Position numbers and translations under genes: made by a program. A stretch of DNA of 64,000 nucleotides from PALSA-693 sp963834725 (GTDB lineage Bacteria > Actinomycetota > Acidimicrobiia > Acidimicrobiales > Palsa-688): the NCBI GenBank assembly GCA_963834725.1, contig CAWICN010000001.1, positions 3,162,001 through 3,226,000 of the forward strand, in the 5' to 3' direction. The notes under the pieces were generated by a model that worked only from the letters and a program-made list of their open reading frames with translations, had not been told where the DNA came from and did no database searches. Position 1 is the stretch's first letter. Each line of letters starts with the position of its first letter. This document shows, one piece after another, positions 1 to 7,129 of this stretch.

Positions 1-502
1 TATAGTTCTCCAGGCCGGGGAAATTGGGAATGTTTGTCGTCGATATGCACCCGACCGCGGTGATGAAATACCGAGCCGACAGGGTCGTGCCATCCTCGGC
101 CGTTACCTGCCACCGGTTGTTTTCCTCGTCGTAGATCGCGGACGTAACCCGGGCGTTGAACTGAATGTCCTTTCGCAGATCCATCTTGTCGGCAACGAAG
201 TTCAGATAGTCAAGGATCTCCGGTTGGCTGACGAAGCGTTCGCTCCAGGTCCACTCCTGGAGGATCTCTTTGGAGAAGCGGTCACTGAACATGTAGAACA
301 CGCTCTCGCTATCGCAGCGGGCACCGGGATATCTGTTCCAATACCAGGTACCACCCAGATCGCCGCCCTGTTCCAGGACCTTGACCGCCAGTCCCTGCTG
401 GCGAAGGTCATGGAGCATGTAGAGGCCAGAAAAACCAGCCCCCACAATGATCGCATCGACGTCGACCGAAGAAGTGTTTCCGTTAGAGTGGCCTGTAGCC
501 AT
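1..502 (-). CDS. Baeyer-Villiger-type flavin monooxygenase, N-terminal part (cut by left edge)
   Basis: Reading the minus strand from an ATG at 502 gives 167 codons that are open to the window edge. Residues 21-26 form a GxGxxG FAD-binding motif (GAGFSG) with an acidic residue (E44) at the end of the second strand. Residues 50-64 read GGTWYWNRYPGARCD, a signature of class B Baeyer-Villiger monooxygenases of the cyclohexanone/phenylacetone type. These enzymes use FAD, NADPH and O2 to turn ketones into esters or lactones in the cytosol. The start follows a GGAGG-like site (GGAGGACG). The NADPH-binding half and the BVMO fingerprint lie outside the window, so the substrate cannot be guessed. About 1 kb of non-coding DNA lies upstream. 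Confidence 0.88.
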   Translation of the reverse strand, partial: MATGHSNGNTSSVDVDAIIVGAGFSGLYMLHDLRQQGLAVKVLEQGGDLGGTWYWNRYPGARCDSESVFYMFSDRFSKEILQEWTWSERFVSQPEILDYLNFVADKMDLRKDIQFNARVTSAIYDEENNRWQVTAEDGTTLSARYFITAVGCISTTNIPNFPGLENY

Positions 503-1516
503 TCGTCCTCCCTACGAGTGGATTGCTTCGTCTCTGGGTTGCCGTGTTCGCATCGCCGAACCCGCCCGTTGCCGCACCAACCCGCCCGGTGATATCGCTA
601 TCCTTCATCGCCATTTCCCACCGGTACCGGCGTGCGGCCGCGTCGGAGCGCTGTGAGGGGGACAAGAGCCCAAGGCGCAAGATCTGAGGCCGTGCCTTCT
701 GGTAGTGGGCGAACCTGCCCGGCGACCGCGCCGCTTTGGCTCGATACCCTGTTCTCGCTCAGACCGCGATGAGATGGGTTCCATAAGAAGGGTCGACTCT
801 GACTTAGAGCACACCTCCAACCCCCAAACGGTACTGTAGTGCACGAGCTCGGTGTTCCACGTTTTAGACGACGGCCCCTGCTCTGTCAAGAGAGCCGCCC
901 ACCCGCCCTTCGTCTGATCGCGAGCCAACCCACCCCCGAAGCGATTACTCCGAGGATTCGGTCGTCTTTCTCCGAATGTGCCACTCGATGGACAAGCCCG
1001 GTAACTCGATCGACGTGATCACGCCAATGACGCCGCGCCAACGAGTCGACCACATGCCATGATCGAGGGACGACCCGGCCAAATATCGGGTCCCTGCTCC
1101 TGGATCAAGTTGGTGGCCGGAGGCGTGGTTCGCCGCCAGAATGCTCGGCGAACGACCCGGGCGATGCCCCCGGCATTTCTGCGCCCGCGCCGTGCTGAGC
1201 CATCGTGCCGTGCTGAGCATAGAGGCAGCCGTTCTCGTCGAGGCGGGTGAGAGCCGGTCCGTCTTTCTTCCGGTCCGTCTTTCTTCTGGTCGGTCTGTCT
1301 TCTGGGTGAACGCGGCGCCATCCGATCTCCTGTCGGCCCGGGACTGGAGGACGACCGCCGGCGATTGGCCGCGGGGGTCATCCCCCGGCGCCTCTGGGGG
1401 GCACGCGCACCGAGTGGGCGGGGCGATGTGACGTCCAACCGATGACCTGCTACCTTCCGGGCGCGCCACGGACGTGGGTGCATCCAGATTCCTGAATCTC
1501 TTATAGGGGGGAAACG
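503..1516. other. intergenic stretch without a convincing gene
   Basis: About 1 kb between the divergent monooxygenase and substrate-binding-protein genes. Open frames here have poor codon structure and no recognisable motif. It holds a small 16-bp tandem repeat (1254-1301) and, at its right end, the ribosome-binding site of the next gene (run of G at 1505-1510). Promoters for both flanking genes presumably lie here, but no clear -35/-10 pair could be assigned. Confidence 0.6.
1254..1301. repeat. 16-bp tandem repeat, 3 copies
   Basis: Unit CCGGTCCGTCTTTCTT occurs twice exactly (1254-1269, 1270-1285) and once with three changes (1286-1301). It lies in non-coding DNA. The 16-bp period recurs with unrelated units at 4761 and 22125. 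Confidence 0.85.
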
Positions 1517-2980
1517 TTGAGCGTGCTTGCACGGGGTCGAGGACAGCGGTTCGGTGGGCGTCGAGCCGCCGCGGTGGCAGGGGTGATGGTGATCGCTCTG
1601 GTGGCCGCGGCGTGCGGCTCGAGCGGATCGAAGAGTGCGAGTGGGGGCGGCTCGGCCACGACGGGGAAGCCCACAGGCGGCACCATTGGCGGCACAGCTC
1701 CGGGGATCGCGGCGGGACCGGGCTGCAAGCAGACGGTCAAGCTGGGGGTGACCTACTCCACCGATGAGGGGGCAGTGCTCACCCAACTGGGGAACCACGC
1801 GTTGGGGGCGGAGGTCAGCTCGCCCACCCTGGTGCAAACCACCAAGGCCCTGTACACGCACATCGCCAACTACGTCAACGCCAACGGCGGTCTGGACGGC
1901 TGCCCGATCCAGTTCGTGTACTACAACTTCCAGTTCGGCGACCCCGCCGGCGAGTCGGACAACTCGCAGAACGAGTGCACCGCTTTCGCCGAGGACGACC
2001 ATGTGTTCGCGGAACTCAACCAGTCCAACGAGAACTCGACGGTGATCAGCTGCCTGGCCCAGAAGCACACCGTGATCATCTACGGGGGCGGGCTGCAGTA
2101 CCGGCCCATCCCGTCGGACTACACCAGGTACGCCCCCTACCTTTACACGCTGGCCTATGTCAACCCGTACCGGATGGGGCCGGTACCCGGCATGCTGGCG
2201 AAGGCCCGGTTTTTCGGCGCCAACCCGGCGGCCTCCAAGGTGGGGATCCTCCTGGCCGACGATGGCACCGGCACCAATCAGTATCTGGTCAACAACCTCT
2301 GGAAGCCGGCGCTGGCCCAGCTCGGCATCAAGAACCCGGTGGTGTTCACCTACTTCCAGTGCCACAGCGTCGCCGATTGCGCCACGACGACCAACGACTT
2401 CTCCTCCGCGGTGTTGAAGTTCCGACAGGCCGGGGTGGACCACGTCCTGTTCACCCCCGACGGCGGGGATGCAGTCTTCTTCTTCTTCCAGGTGGCGCAC
2501 AGCCAGAAGTACTACCCGCGCTACGGGATGACCACCGCCAGCGGCCCCTCGCTCTTCAACACCGAGCCCAAGGATGAGCAGGGCAGCGCCATGGCGGTCT
2601 CGTGGTACGCCGGCGATATATACCCCAACCTTCCCGGCATTCTCACCGCCAGCCCGCCGAACTCCACCAAAGCGCAGTGCCAGACGATGCTCAAGCAGTA
2701 CTACCCGGCCTACTACCAGCTCTACTACGGCCTGTGCGACGAGCTCTTCTTCATGGTCGACGCCCTCAAGGGTTCACCGACCATTAGCGCCTCGGCGCTG
2801 CAGGCGGGTGCGAACCGGCTCGCGGGCACGTTCCCCATGGCGTCCGGCTACGGCAACGCTTTCTTCGGGCCCCCCAACCACTACGACGGGGCGACCACGG
2901 CCAGGGTCATCCAGTGGTACCCGAAGTATCAGGCGTGGGCCTTCGTGTCGGGGCCGATGCCGTTCGGCACTGGTACCTGA
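1517..2980 (+). CDS. ABC transporter substrate-binding lipoprotein (branched-chain amino acid / type I periplasmic-binding fold)
   Basis: A 487-residue protein starting at TTG 1517 behind a run of G (1505-1510). The N terminus is a basic stretch, a hydrophobic segment and a lipobox ending VAAAC with the modified cysteine at about residue 33, followed by a Ser/Gly-rich linker, so it should be a membrane-anchored extracellular lipoprotein. The remainder has the alternating segments typical of Leu/Ile/Val-type receptors (Peripla_BP_6), for example TVKLGVTYSTDEGA at the first strand and VDHVLFTPDGGDAVFFFF later. The ligand is unknown; such isolated receptors are common in actinobacteria that use many carboxylic or aromatic substrates. 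No permease or ATPase gene is adjacent. An alternative GTG start two codons downstream cannot be excluded. Confidence 0.85.
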   Translation: MSVLARGRGQRFGGRRAAAVAGVMVIALVAAACGSSGSKSASGGGSATTGKPTGGTIGGTAPGIAAGPGCKQTVKLGVTYSTDEGAVLTQLGNHALGAEVSSPTLVQTTKALYTHIANYVNANGGLDGCPIQFVYYNFQFGDPAGESDNSQNECTAFAEDDHVFAELNQSNENSTVISCLAQKHTVIIYGGGLQYRPIPSDYTRYAPYLYTLAYVNPYRMGPVPGMLAKARFFGANPAASKVGILLADDGTGTNQYLVNNLWKPALAQLGIKNPVVFTYFQCHSVADCATTTNDFSSAVLKFRQAGVDHVLFTPDGGDAVFFFFQVAHSQKYYPRYGMTTASGPSLFNTEPKDEQGSAMAVSWYAGDIYPNLPGILTASPPNSTKAQCQTMLKQYYPAYYQLYYGLCDELFFMVDALKGSPTISASALQAGANRLAGTFPMASGYGNAFFGPPNHYDGATTARVIQWYPKYQAWAFVSGPMPFGTGT

Positions 2981-3015
2981 CAGCGGATCGGGTAAGCCCG
3001 AGCATTTAGGCGACG

Positions 3016-3052
3016 AGGCCCCGTTCACCCGCAGCCAGGGGTGAACGGGCCT
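3016..3052. terminator. bidirectional hairpin terminator between convergent genes
   Basis: Arms at 3016-3030 and 3038-3052 (AGGCCCCGTTCACCC and GGGTGAACGGGCCT) pair with one bulged base around a 7-nt loop. It sits between the stop of the lipoprotein gene and the stop of the convergent esterase. There is no U-tract, as is usual in high-GC actinobacteria. Confidence 0.8.
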
Positions 3053-3058
3053 GGCGCG

Positions 3059-3955
3059 CTACCGGGCGGCCCTCGCCTTGCCCCCCGGGGCTGACACCAG
3101 CAGCCTGACCATCGCCTCGGTGATTCGGGGCTCCAGCCCCTCGGTGTGGCCTTTGTCCAGCCTGACCACATCGGCGATCACCCGTCCGCCCCTGGCATCC
3201 GGGTAGAGGTAGATTCTCGCGATCCCGGGTGCGGGCCGGCGGCCCCAGCTGAGGGTCGGGTTGGCGTCCCACCGGCTGTCGTGGATCCGTCCGGGCTGGT
3301 CGTCGACCACGTCCGGCAGGAGCATCCGGGGCCCGGCTCCGTAGCGCTCGGCCCACGGCGACGTTTCCGGCAGCGAGGCGATCTCGTGCTCCCCGGTCGC
3401 GTAGATGAAGGACAGGTCCGCCGTGGGCGGCGCCGGCGGCTCCATCGTTCGACGATCGGCAAAGAACCGTTCCATGGCGGCCCGGTCCGCCTCATGGCGC
3501 GGCGGGCCGAAGCTGACGGCTCGTTCGGCCGGCCCGATCCGCCCGCCCGAGAGGCTCAGCCAGCCGTCAACCCGATCGGCGAAGTAGCCGCCCCGGAGCA
3601 GCCGGTTGGCGGTCATTCCTCCTTGCGAGTGGCCGACGAGCCAGAACGAGCGGATTCTTTTGGGGCCGAACCGGTCGAACACGTCCTCCACCAGATCGAC
3701 GAGGTACTCGTCGTCCGCCTCTGCCGTCCAGTGCCGGGTCGGTTCCCGGGTGGCAGCCGACGGAGTGGCGATGGCCAGCCGGTAGGCGTCACAGAGCTCG
3801 TAGGCCGGGAAGTACTCCCGCTGCCAGGCTCCTACGGATCCTCCGCCGTGCAGACTGAGCAGAAAGGTGAGCTCCTCATCGGCCGCTAGTTCTCCCGGGT
3901 GGTCCAGGTAGCACTTGCGGCCGGTCTTTGCGTCGACCATGGTCTCCAATGTCAT
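3059..3955 (-). CDS. alpha/beta hydrolase, PHB-depolymerase/LpqC-like esterase
   Basis: About 298 residues from ATG 3955. HGGG at residues 36-39 can form the oxyanion hole, and GHSQGG has the nucleophile serine near residue 110. Together these indicate an alpha/beta-hydrolase esterase of the polyhydroxybutyrate depolymerase/feruloyl-esterase-like class. No clear signal peptide is present when this start is used. The frame stays open another 90 bases upstream, but that part is low-complexity repeat DNA and probably not translated; an internal ATG at 3940 behind GGAGA is another candidate. It is convergent with the lipoprotein gene and shares its terminator. Natural substrate unknown. Confidence 0.8.
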   Translation of the reverse strand: MTLETMVDAKTGRKCYLDHPGELAADEELTFLLSLHGGGSVGAWQREYFPAYELCDAYRLAIATPSAATREPTRHWTAEADDEYLVDLVEDVFDRFGPKRIRSFWLVGHSQGGMTANRLLRGGYFADRVDGWLSLSGGRIGPAERAVSFGPPRHEADRAAMERFFADRRTMEPPAPPTADLSFIYATGEHEIASLPETSPWAERYGAGPRMLLPDVVDDQPGRIHDSRWDANPTLSWGRRPAPGIARIYLYPDARGGRVIADVVRLDKGHTEGLEPRITEAMVRLLVSAPGGKARAAR

Positions 3956-4017
3956 CGACGCGAACGATAAGCAGCCGGGTGCTCTCCCGCAACGCCGCCA
4001 ACCACCGGCCCCCAGCA

Positions 4018-4109
4018 CCCGCCGGACCCGCAGCACCCGCAGCACCCGCAGCCCCCATCACCCTCAGCCCCCGCCGGACCCGCAGCACCCGCAGCACCCG
4101 CAGCCCCCA
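4018..4109. repeat. 40-bp direct duplication built from a CAGCACCCG microsatellite
   Basis: The 40-bp segments 4018-4057 and 4070-4109 are identical and separated by 12 bp. Internally each carries three copies of a 9-bp CGCAGCACC-type unit. It lies just upstream of the esterase start on the minus strand. Confidence 0.85.
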
Positions 4110-4166
4110 GCACCTCGCAGCGCCTCGCGGCATGCACCGACCGTCCTCTAACGGTGCTCATACAAC

Positions 4167-4244
4167 TTTCTGTCGCGAGTGCGGCCCTTCCCCCCTTTCT
4201 CTGCAGCGCGTTCCCCTTCAACCGGGCAGTGTTCGCGACAGAAA
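4167..4244. repeat. REP-like nested palindrome, copy A
   Basis: Perfect 12-bp inverted arms TTTCTGTCGCGA (4167-4178) and TCGCGACAGAAA (4233-4244). The interior contains CTGCAGCGCG and CCCTTCAACCGGGC, segments also found in copy B at 35325. It lies in the divergent intergenic region between the esterase and the NYN nuclease gene. Same family as copies B and C (44690). Confidence 0.8.
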
Positions 4245-4311
4245 ATGTGCCGGGCGTCCCTTGCTGGCAGCGCATATCGCCCGGGCCGCAGGGCCCGGAG
4301 CGGTGACAGCC

Positions 4312-4380
4312 CAGAGCAATCACACCAGAGCAATCACACCAGAGCAATCACACCGGAGCGAAGACAGCCAGAGCGATGAC
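4312..4380. repeat. 14-bp tandem repeat upstream of the NYN gene
   Basis: CAGAGCAATCACAC occurs three times exactly (4312-4325, 4326-4339, 4340-4353) and then twice in degenerate form, running into the start codon at 4376. It therefore occupies the presumed 5' untranslated region of the next gene. Confidence 0.85.
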
Positions 4381-4765
4381 AGACTCGAGATCCATGTTGC
4401 TGGTGGACACGGCCAACGTGCTCGGATCGCGCCCCGACGGATGGTGGCGGGATCGCCCCGCCGCCACCGGCCGCCTCATCCAGCAGATCCGGGCCGCGGC
4501 GGCGGCGTCCCGGCTCCCGGTGCCGATCGTCGTCGTGGTGGAAGGCGCCGCCCGCCGGGGAGTGGCCGAGGGAACCGCCGATCAGGTCGAGGTCGTGCAC
4601 GCCGGCGGCTCCGGAGACGACCTCCTGGCCGCGTTGGCGGCGGACGCCGGTGAGCCGGTGCTCCTCGTGTCAGCCGACCGGGGCCTGCGAGCGAGGGCGG
4701 GGCCTGGCGTCAACTCCGTCGGGCCCCGATGGCTGCTCGAGCGGATCGACCCGCTCTCGGCCTGA
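4376..4765 (+). CDS. small NYN/PIN-like nuclease-fold protein
   Basis: A 129-residue protein. Conserved acidic positions match the NYN/PIN-like RNase fold: D11 in LLVDTANVLG, D81-D82 in GGSGDD and D101 in VSADRGLRAR. The size and motif order match a conserved actinobacterial family often labelled NTP pyrophosphohydrolase, although the fold suggests metal-dependent RNase or tRNA/rRNA cleavage. The start could also be ATG 4394, since only a weak Shine-Dalgarno precedes either. Both flanks are tandem repeats: a 14-bp array before it, and a 16-bp array that begins at its stop codon. Activity is inferred from the fold only. Confidence 0.72.
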   Translation: MTDSRSMLLVDTANVLGSRPDGWWRDRPAATGRLIQQIRAAAAASRLPVPIVVVVEGAARRGVAEGTADQVEVVHAGGSGDDLLAALAADAGEPVLLVSADRGLRARAGPGVNSVGPRWLLERIDPLSA

Positions 4766-4854
4766 CGGGGCCGCAGCCTGACGGGGCCGCAGCCTGACGG
4801 GGCCGCAGCCTGACGGGGCCGCAGCCTGACGGGCTCGCGGCCTGACGGGGCCGA
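4761..4854. repeat. 16-bp tandem repeat, about 6 copies, overlapping a stop codon
   Basis: CCTGACGGGGCCGCAG is repeated exactly at 4761, 4777, 4793 and 4809, then with changes at 4825 and 4841. The TGA stop of the NYN gene (4763-4765) lies within the first unit. Confidence 0.9.
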
Positions 4855-4872
4855 CCCGGCGAGACGCCAGTC

Positions 4873-4925
4873 GATGGGCCAAACCCGCCTGCTGATCGGC
4901 CAAACCACCTGCTGATGGGTCAGAC
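4873..4925. repeat. 20/21-bp tandem repeat, 2.5 copies
   Basis: Units beginning GATGGGCCAAACC (4873), GATCGGCCAAACC (4894) and GATGGGTCAGAC (4914). It ends immediately before the acyl-CoA dehydrogenase start. Confidence 0.75.
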
Positions 4926-4927
4926 TG

Positions 4928-6133
4928 GTGGGCATGAGCATGGCCGACCCTGCTGCTGAGATCGAGGAACGCGTCAACCGGTTGCTGGCCGAGACGGACC
5001 CTGAGCACACCAAACCCGCGGAGTTCTTCGGGCGCCGATACGACCTCGGGTTGGCATGGGTCCACTTTCCCGAGGGCCGGGGTGGGCTCGGTGTCGCACC
5101 CAGCTTCCAACGGATGGTCGATGAACGCCTGGTTCGGGCCGGTGCCCCGCCGACCGGGGGCGGACAGTTCTTCGGGCTGACGATGGCCGGCCCGGTCATC
5201 GTGACCCACGGCAGCGAAGCTCTGCTGGACCGGCTGCTGAAGCCGACCTTCACCGGTGAGATCGCGTGGTGCCAGCTGTTCAGCGAGCCTGGCGCCGGTT
5301 CTGACCTGGCGGGTCTGTCCTCCCGGGCCGTCCGCGACGGCGACGAGTGGATCATCACCGGGCAGAAGGTCTGGAACACCTTCGCCCACCAGGCCGACCG
5401 CGGCATGCTGGTCGCCCGCACCGATCCCGATGCGCCCAAGCACAAGGGCCTGACGTACTTCGCGCTCGACATGCACGCGCCCGGCGTCGACGTCCGGCCG
5501 CTGCGCCAGCTCACCGGCGAAGCAGAGTTCAACGAGGTATTCATGGCGGAGGTGCGCGTGCCCGATGCCGATCGCATCGGCGATGTGGGAGACGGCTGGC
5601 GAGTGGCGATGACCACGTTGATGAACGAGCGCACGACGATTGGCGGTGGAGGCGGCGCCCCCAGGCGCGGGAGCGGGACGATCGCCGAGGCCGTGCGCAT
5701 CTGGAAGGAGGAGGCCGTCGAGCATCACCCCGCGACGAGGGACCGGCTGATGCGACTGTGGAGCGAGGCCGAGGCCCTTCGGTTGACGAATATCCGGGCC
5801 GCCCAGAACCGTAAGTCCGGCAACCCTGGTCCGGAGGGTTCCATCGCCAAGCTGATGTTCGCCGAGGTCAACCAGCGCATCTATGAGTTGTGCGTCGACA
5901 TGCTCGGCCCGGCCGGTCTGGTCGGCTACGACTACGAGATGAAAAGGACAGCCGGCATCGGACTGACCGGGCCAGCCGGCCTGTCCCGCCGGATGTTCCT
6001 GCGTTCACGGGCCAATTCGATCGAGGGCGGCACGTCAGAGATCCAGCGCAACATCATGGGCGAGCGGGTCCTCGGCCTCCCCGGCGACATACGCGTTGAC
6101 AAGGACCTGCCCTGGTCGCAGGTCCCCCGTTAG
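4928..6133 (+). CDS. acyl-CoA dehydrogenase
   Basis: A 401-residue flavoprotein of the FadE type that forms the 2,3-double bond of an acyl-CoA with FAD. The middle domain carries the FAD/substrate signature WCQLFSEPGAGSDLAG and WIITGQKVW. The C-terminal helical domain has the IEGGTSEIQRNIMGERVLGLP region typical of the family. Translation may begin at GTG 4928 or ATG 4934; neither has a strong ribosome-binding site because repeats fill the leader. The metallo-beta-lactamase-fold gene starts four bases after its stop, so the two probably form an operon. Substrate chain length cannot be inferred. Confidence 0.93.
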   Translation: MGMSMADPAAEIEERVNRLLAETDPEHTKPAEFFGRRYDLGLAWVHFPEGRGGLGVAPSFQRMVDERLVRAGAPPTGGGQFFGLTMAGPVIVTHGSEALLDRLLKPTFTGEIAWCQLFSEPGAGSDLAGLSSRAVRDGDEWIITGQKVWNTFAHQADRGMLVARTDPDAPKHKGLTYFALDMHAPGVDVRPLRQLTGEAEFNEVFMAEVRVPDADRIGDVGDGWRVAMTTLMNERTTIGGGGGAPRRGSGTIAEAVRIWKEEAVEHHPATRDRLMRLWSEAEALRLTNIRAAQNRKSGNPGPEGSIAKLMFAEVNQRIYELCVDMLGPAGLVGYDYEMKRTAGIGLTGPAGLSRRMFLRSRANSIEGGTSEIQRNIMGERVLGLPGDIRVDKDLPWSQVPR

Positions 6134-6137
6134 TGCC

Positions 6138-7064
6138 GTGAGCACGGACGAGCGCGACCTGCCGGTCACCGTCCCCGAGGAGGTCGCCGACGGGGTCTGG
6201 GCGTTCGCCCAGCAGGACGGCTCCTGGTGGATCAACACCGCCGGCTTCGTCGTCGGATCCGACCGGGTGACCTCCATCGACGCCTGCGCCACCGAGGCTC
6301 GTACCCGGCACCTTTTGAGCGCGATCGGCCAGGTCACGGATCGGCCAGTCCGAGCCCTCGTCAACACCCACGCCCACGGTGACCATACCTACGGCAACTG
6401 CCTCTTCACCGAGGCGACGATCCTCGCCCATGAACGATGCCGCGAGGACATGCAGGCCGACACTCTGCTCGGGCCGCGCATCTCGATCTGGGACCGGCTG
6501 CCGAACTGGGGCAACCTGGAGAAGGCCTACCCCACGGTGACCTTCCCCGACCGGCTGCGCCTGTGGGTCGACAACCAGCCCGTCGACCTGGTGTATGCGG
6601 GTGGGCCCGCGCATACCCGTGGCGACGTGGTGGCCTGGCTTCCAGAGCGCCGGGTGCTGTTCACGGGTGATCTGGCCTTCAACGGGGGCATGCCGATGGT
6701 GGTGGCCGGGTCGGTGACCGGCGCCCTGAAGAGCGTCGATTGGCTGCGGGGCTTCAACGCGAGCGTGGTCGTGCCGGGCCACGGCCGGCCGTGCGGACCG
6801 GAGATCTTCGACATCCACGAGCGGTACTACCGGTTCGTGCTCGATACCGCGACCGCAGCCAGGGAGGCCGGCGTGAGCCCCCTGGACGCCGCCCGCCAGA
6901 CGGACCTGGGAGAGTTCGGCCACCTCCTCGACGGCGAACGGATCGTGCTCAACCTGCACCGGGCCTACGCCGATCTGGACGGCCGGGAAGAGGTGGACGT
7001 CGCCGCAGCCTTCGGTGACGCCATCGACTACAACGGTGGCCGGCCGCTGCGCTGCGTGGCGTAG
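6138..7064 (+). CDS. metallo-beta-lactamase-fold hydrolase
   Basis: About 308 residues from GTG 6138, chosen because the ORF upstream of it overlaps the preceding gene. HAHGDH at residues 78-83 is the di-metal-binding motif, followed by FTGDLAFNGG (bridging Asp) and VVPGHGRPCG (His). The family includes thioesterases, lactonases and SoxH/quinoprotein-relay-like enzymes. Position directly after an acyl-CoA dehydrogenase makes a thioester or lactone hydrolase plausible, but this is inference from context. Confidence 0.88.
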   Translation: MSTDERDLPVTVPEEVADGVWAFAQQDGSWWINTAGFVVGSDRVTSIDACATEARTRHLLSAIGQVTDRPVRALVNTHAHGDHTYGNCLFTEATILAHERCREDMQADTLLGPRISIWDRLPNWGNLEKAYPTVTFPDRLRLWVDNQPVDLVYAGGPAHTRGDVVAWLPERRVLFTGDLAFNGGMPMVVAGSVTGALKSVDWLRGFNASVVVPGHGRPCGPEIFDIHERYYRFVLDTATAAREAGVSPLDAARQTDLGEFGHLLDGERIVLNLHRAYADLDGREEVDVAAAFGDAIDYNGGRPLRCVA

Positions 7065-7129
7065 CTGTAAACCGCGCCTGGCCAGGCGCCGGTCCCGATT
7101 CCCCCCCCAGGTGCTGATAGGACTATGCG

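Noticed and set aside
503..1516. several open frames (e.g. 605-928 minus, 945-1532 minus)
   Set aside because: Arginine- and proline-rich translations typical of random high-GC frames; no ribosome-binding site or motif.
1019..2500. 493-residue minus-strand frame opposite the lipoprotein gene
   Set aside because: Codon use and motif content belong to the plus-strand lipoprotein; the frame is a GC-rich antisense shadow.
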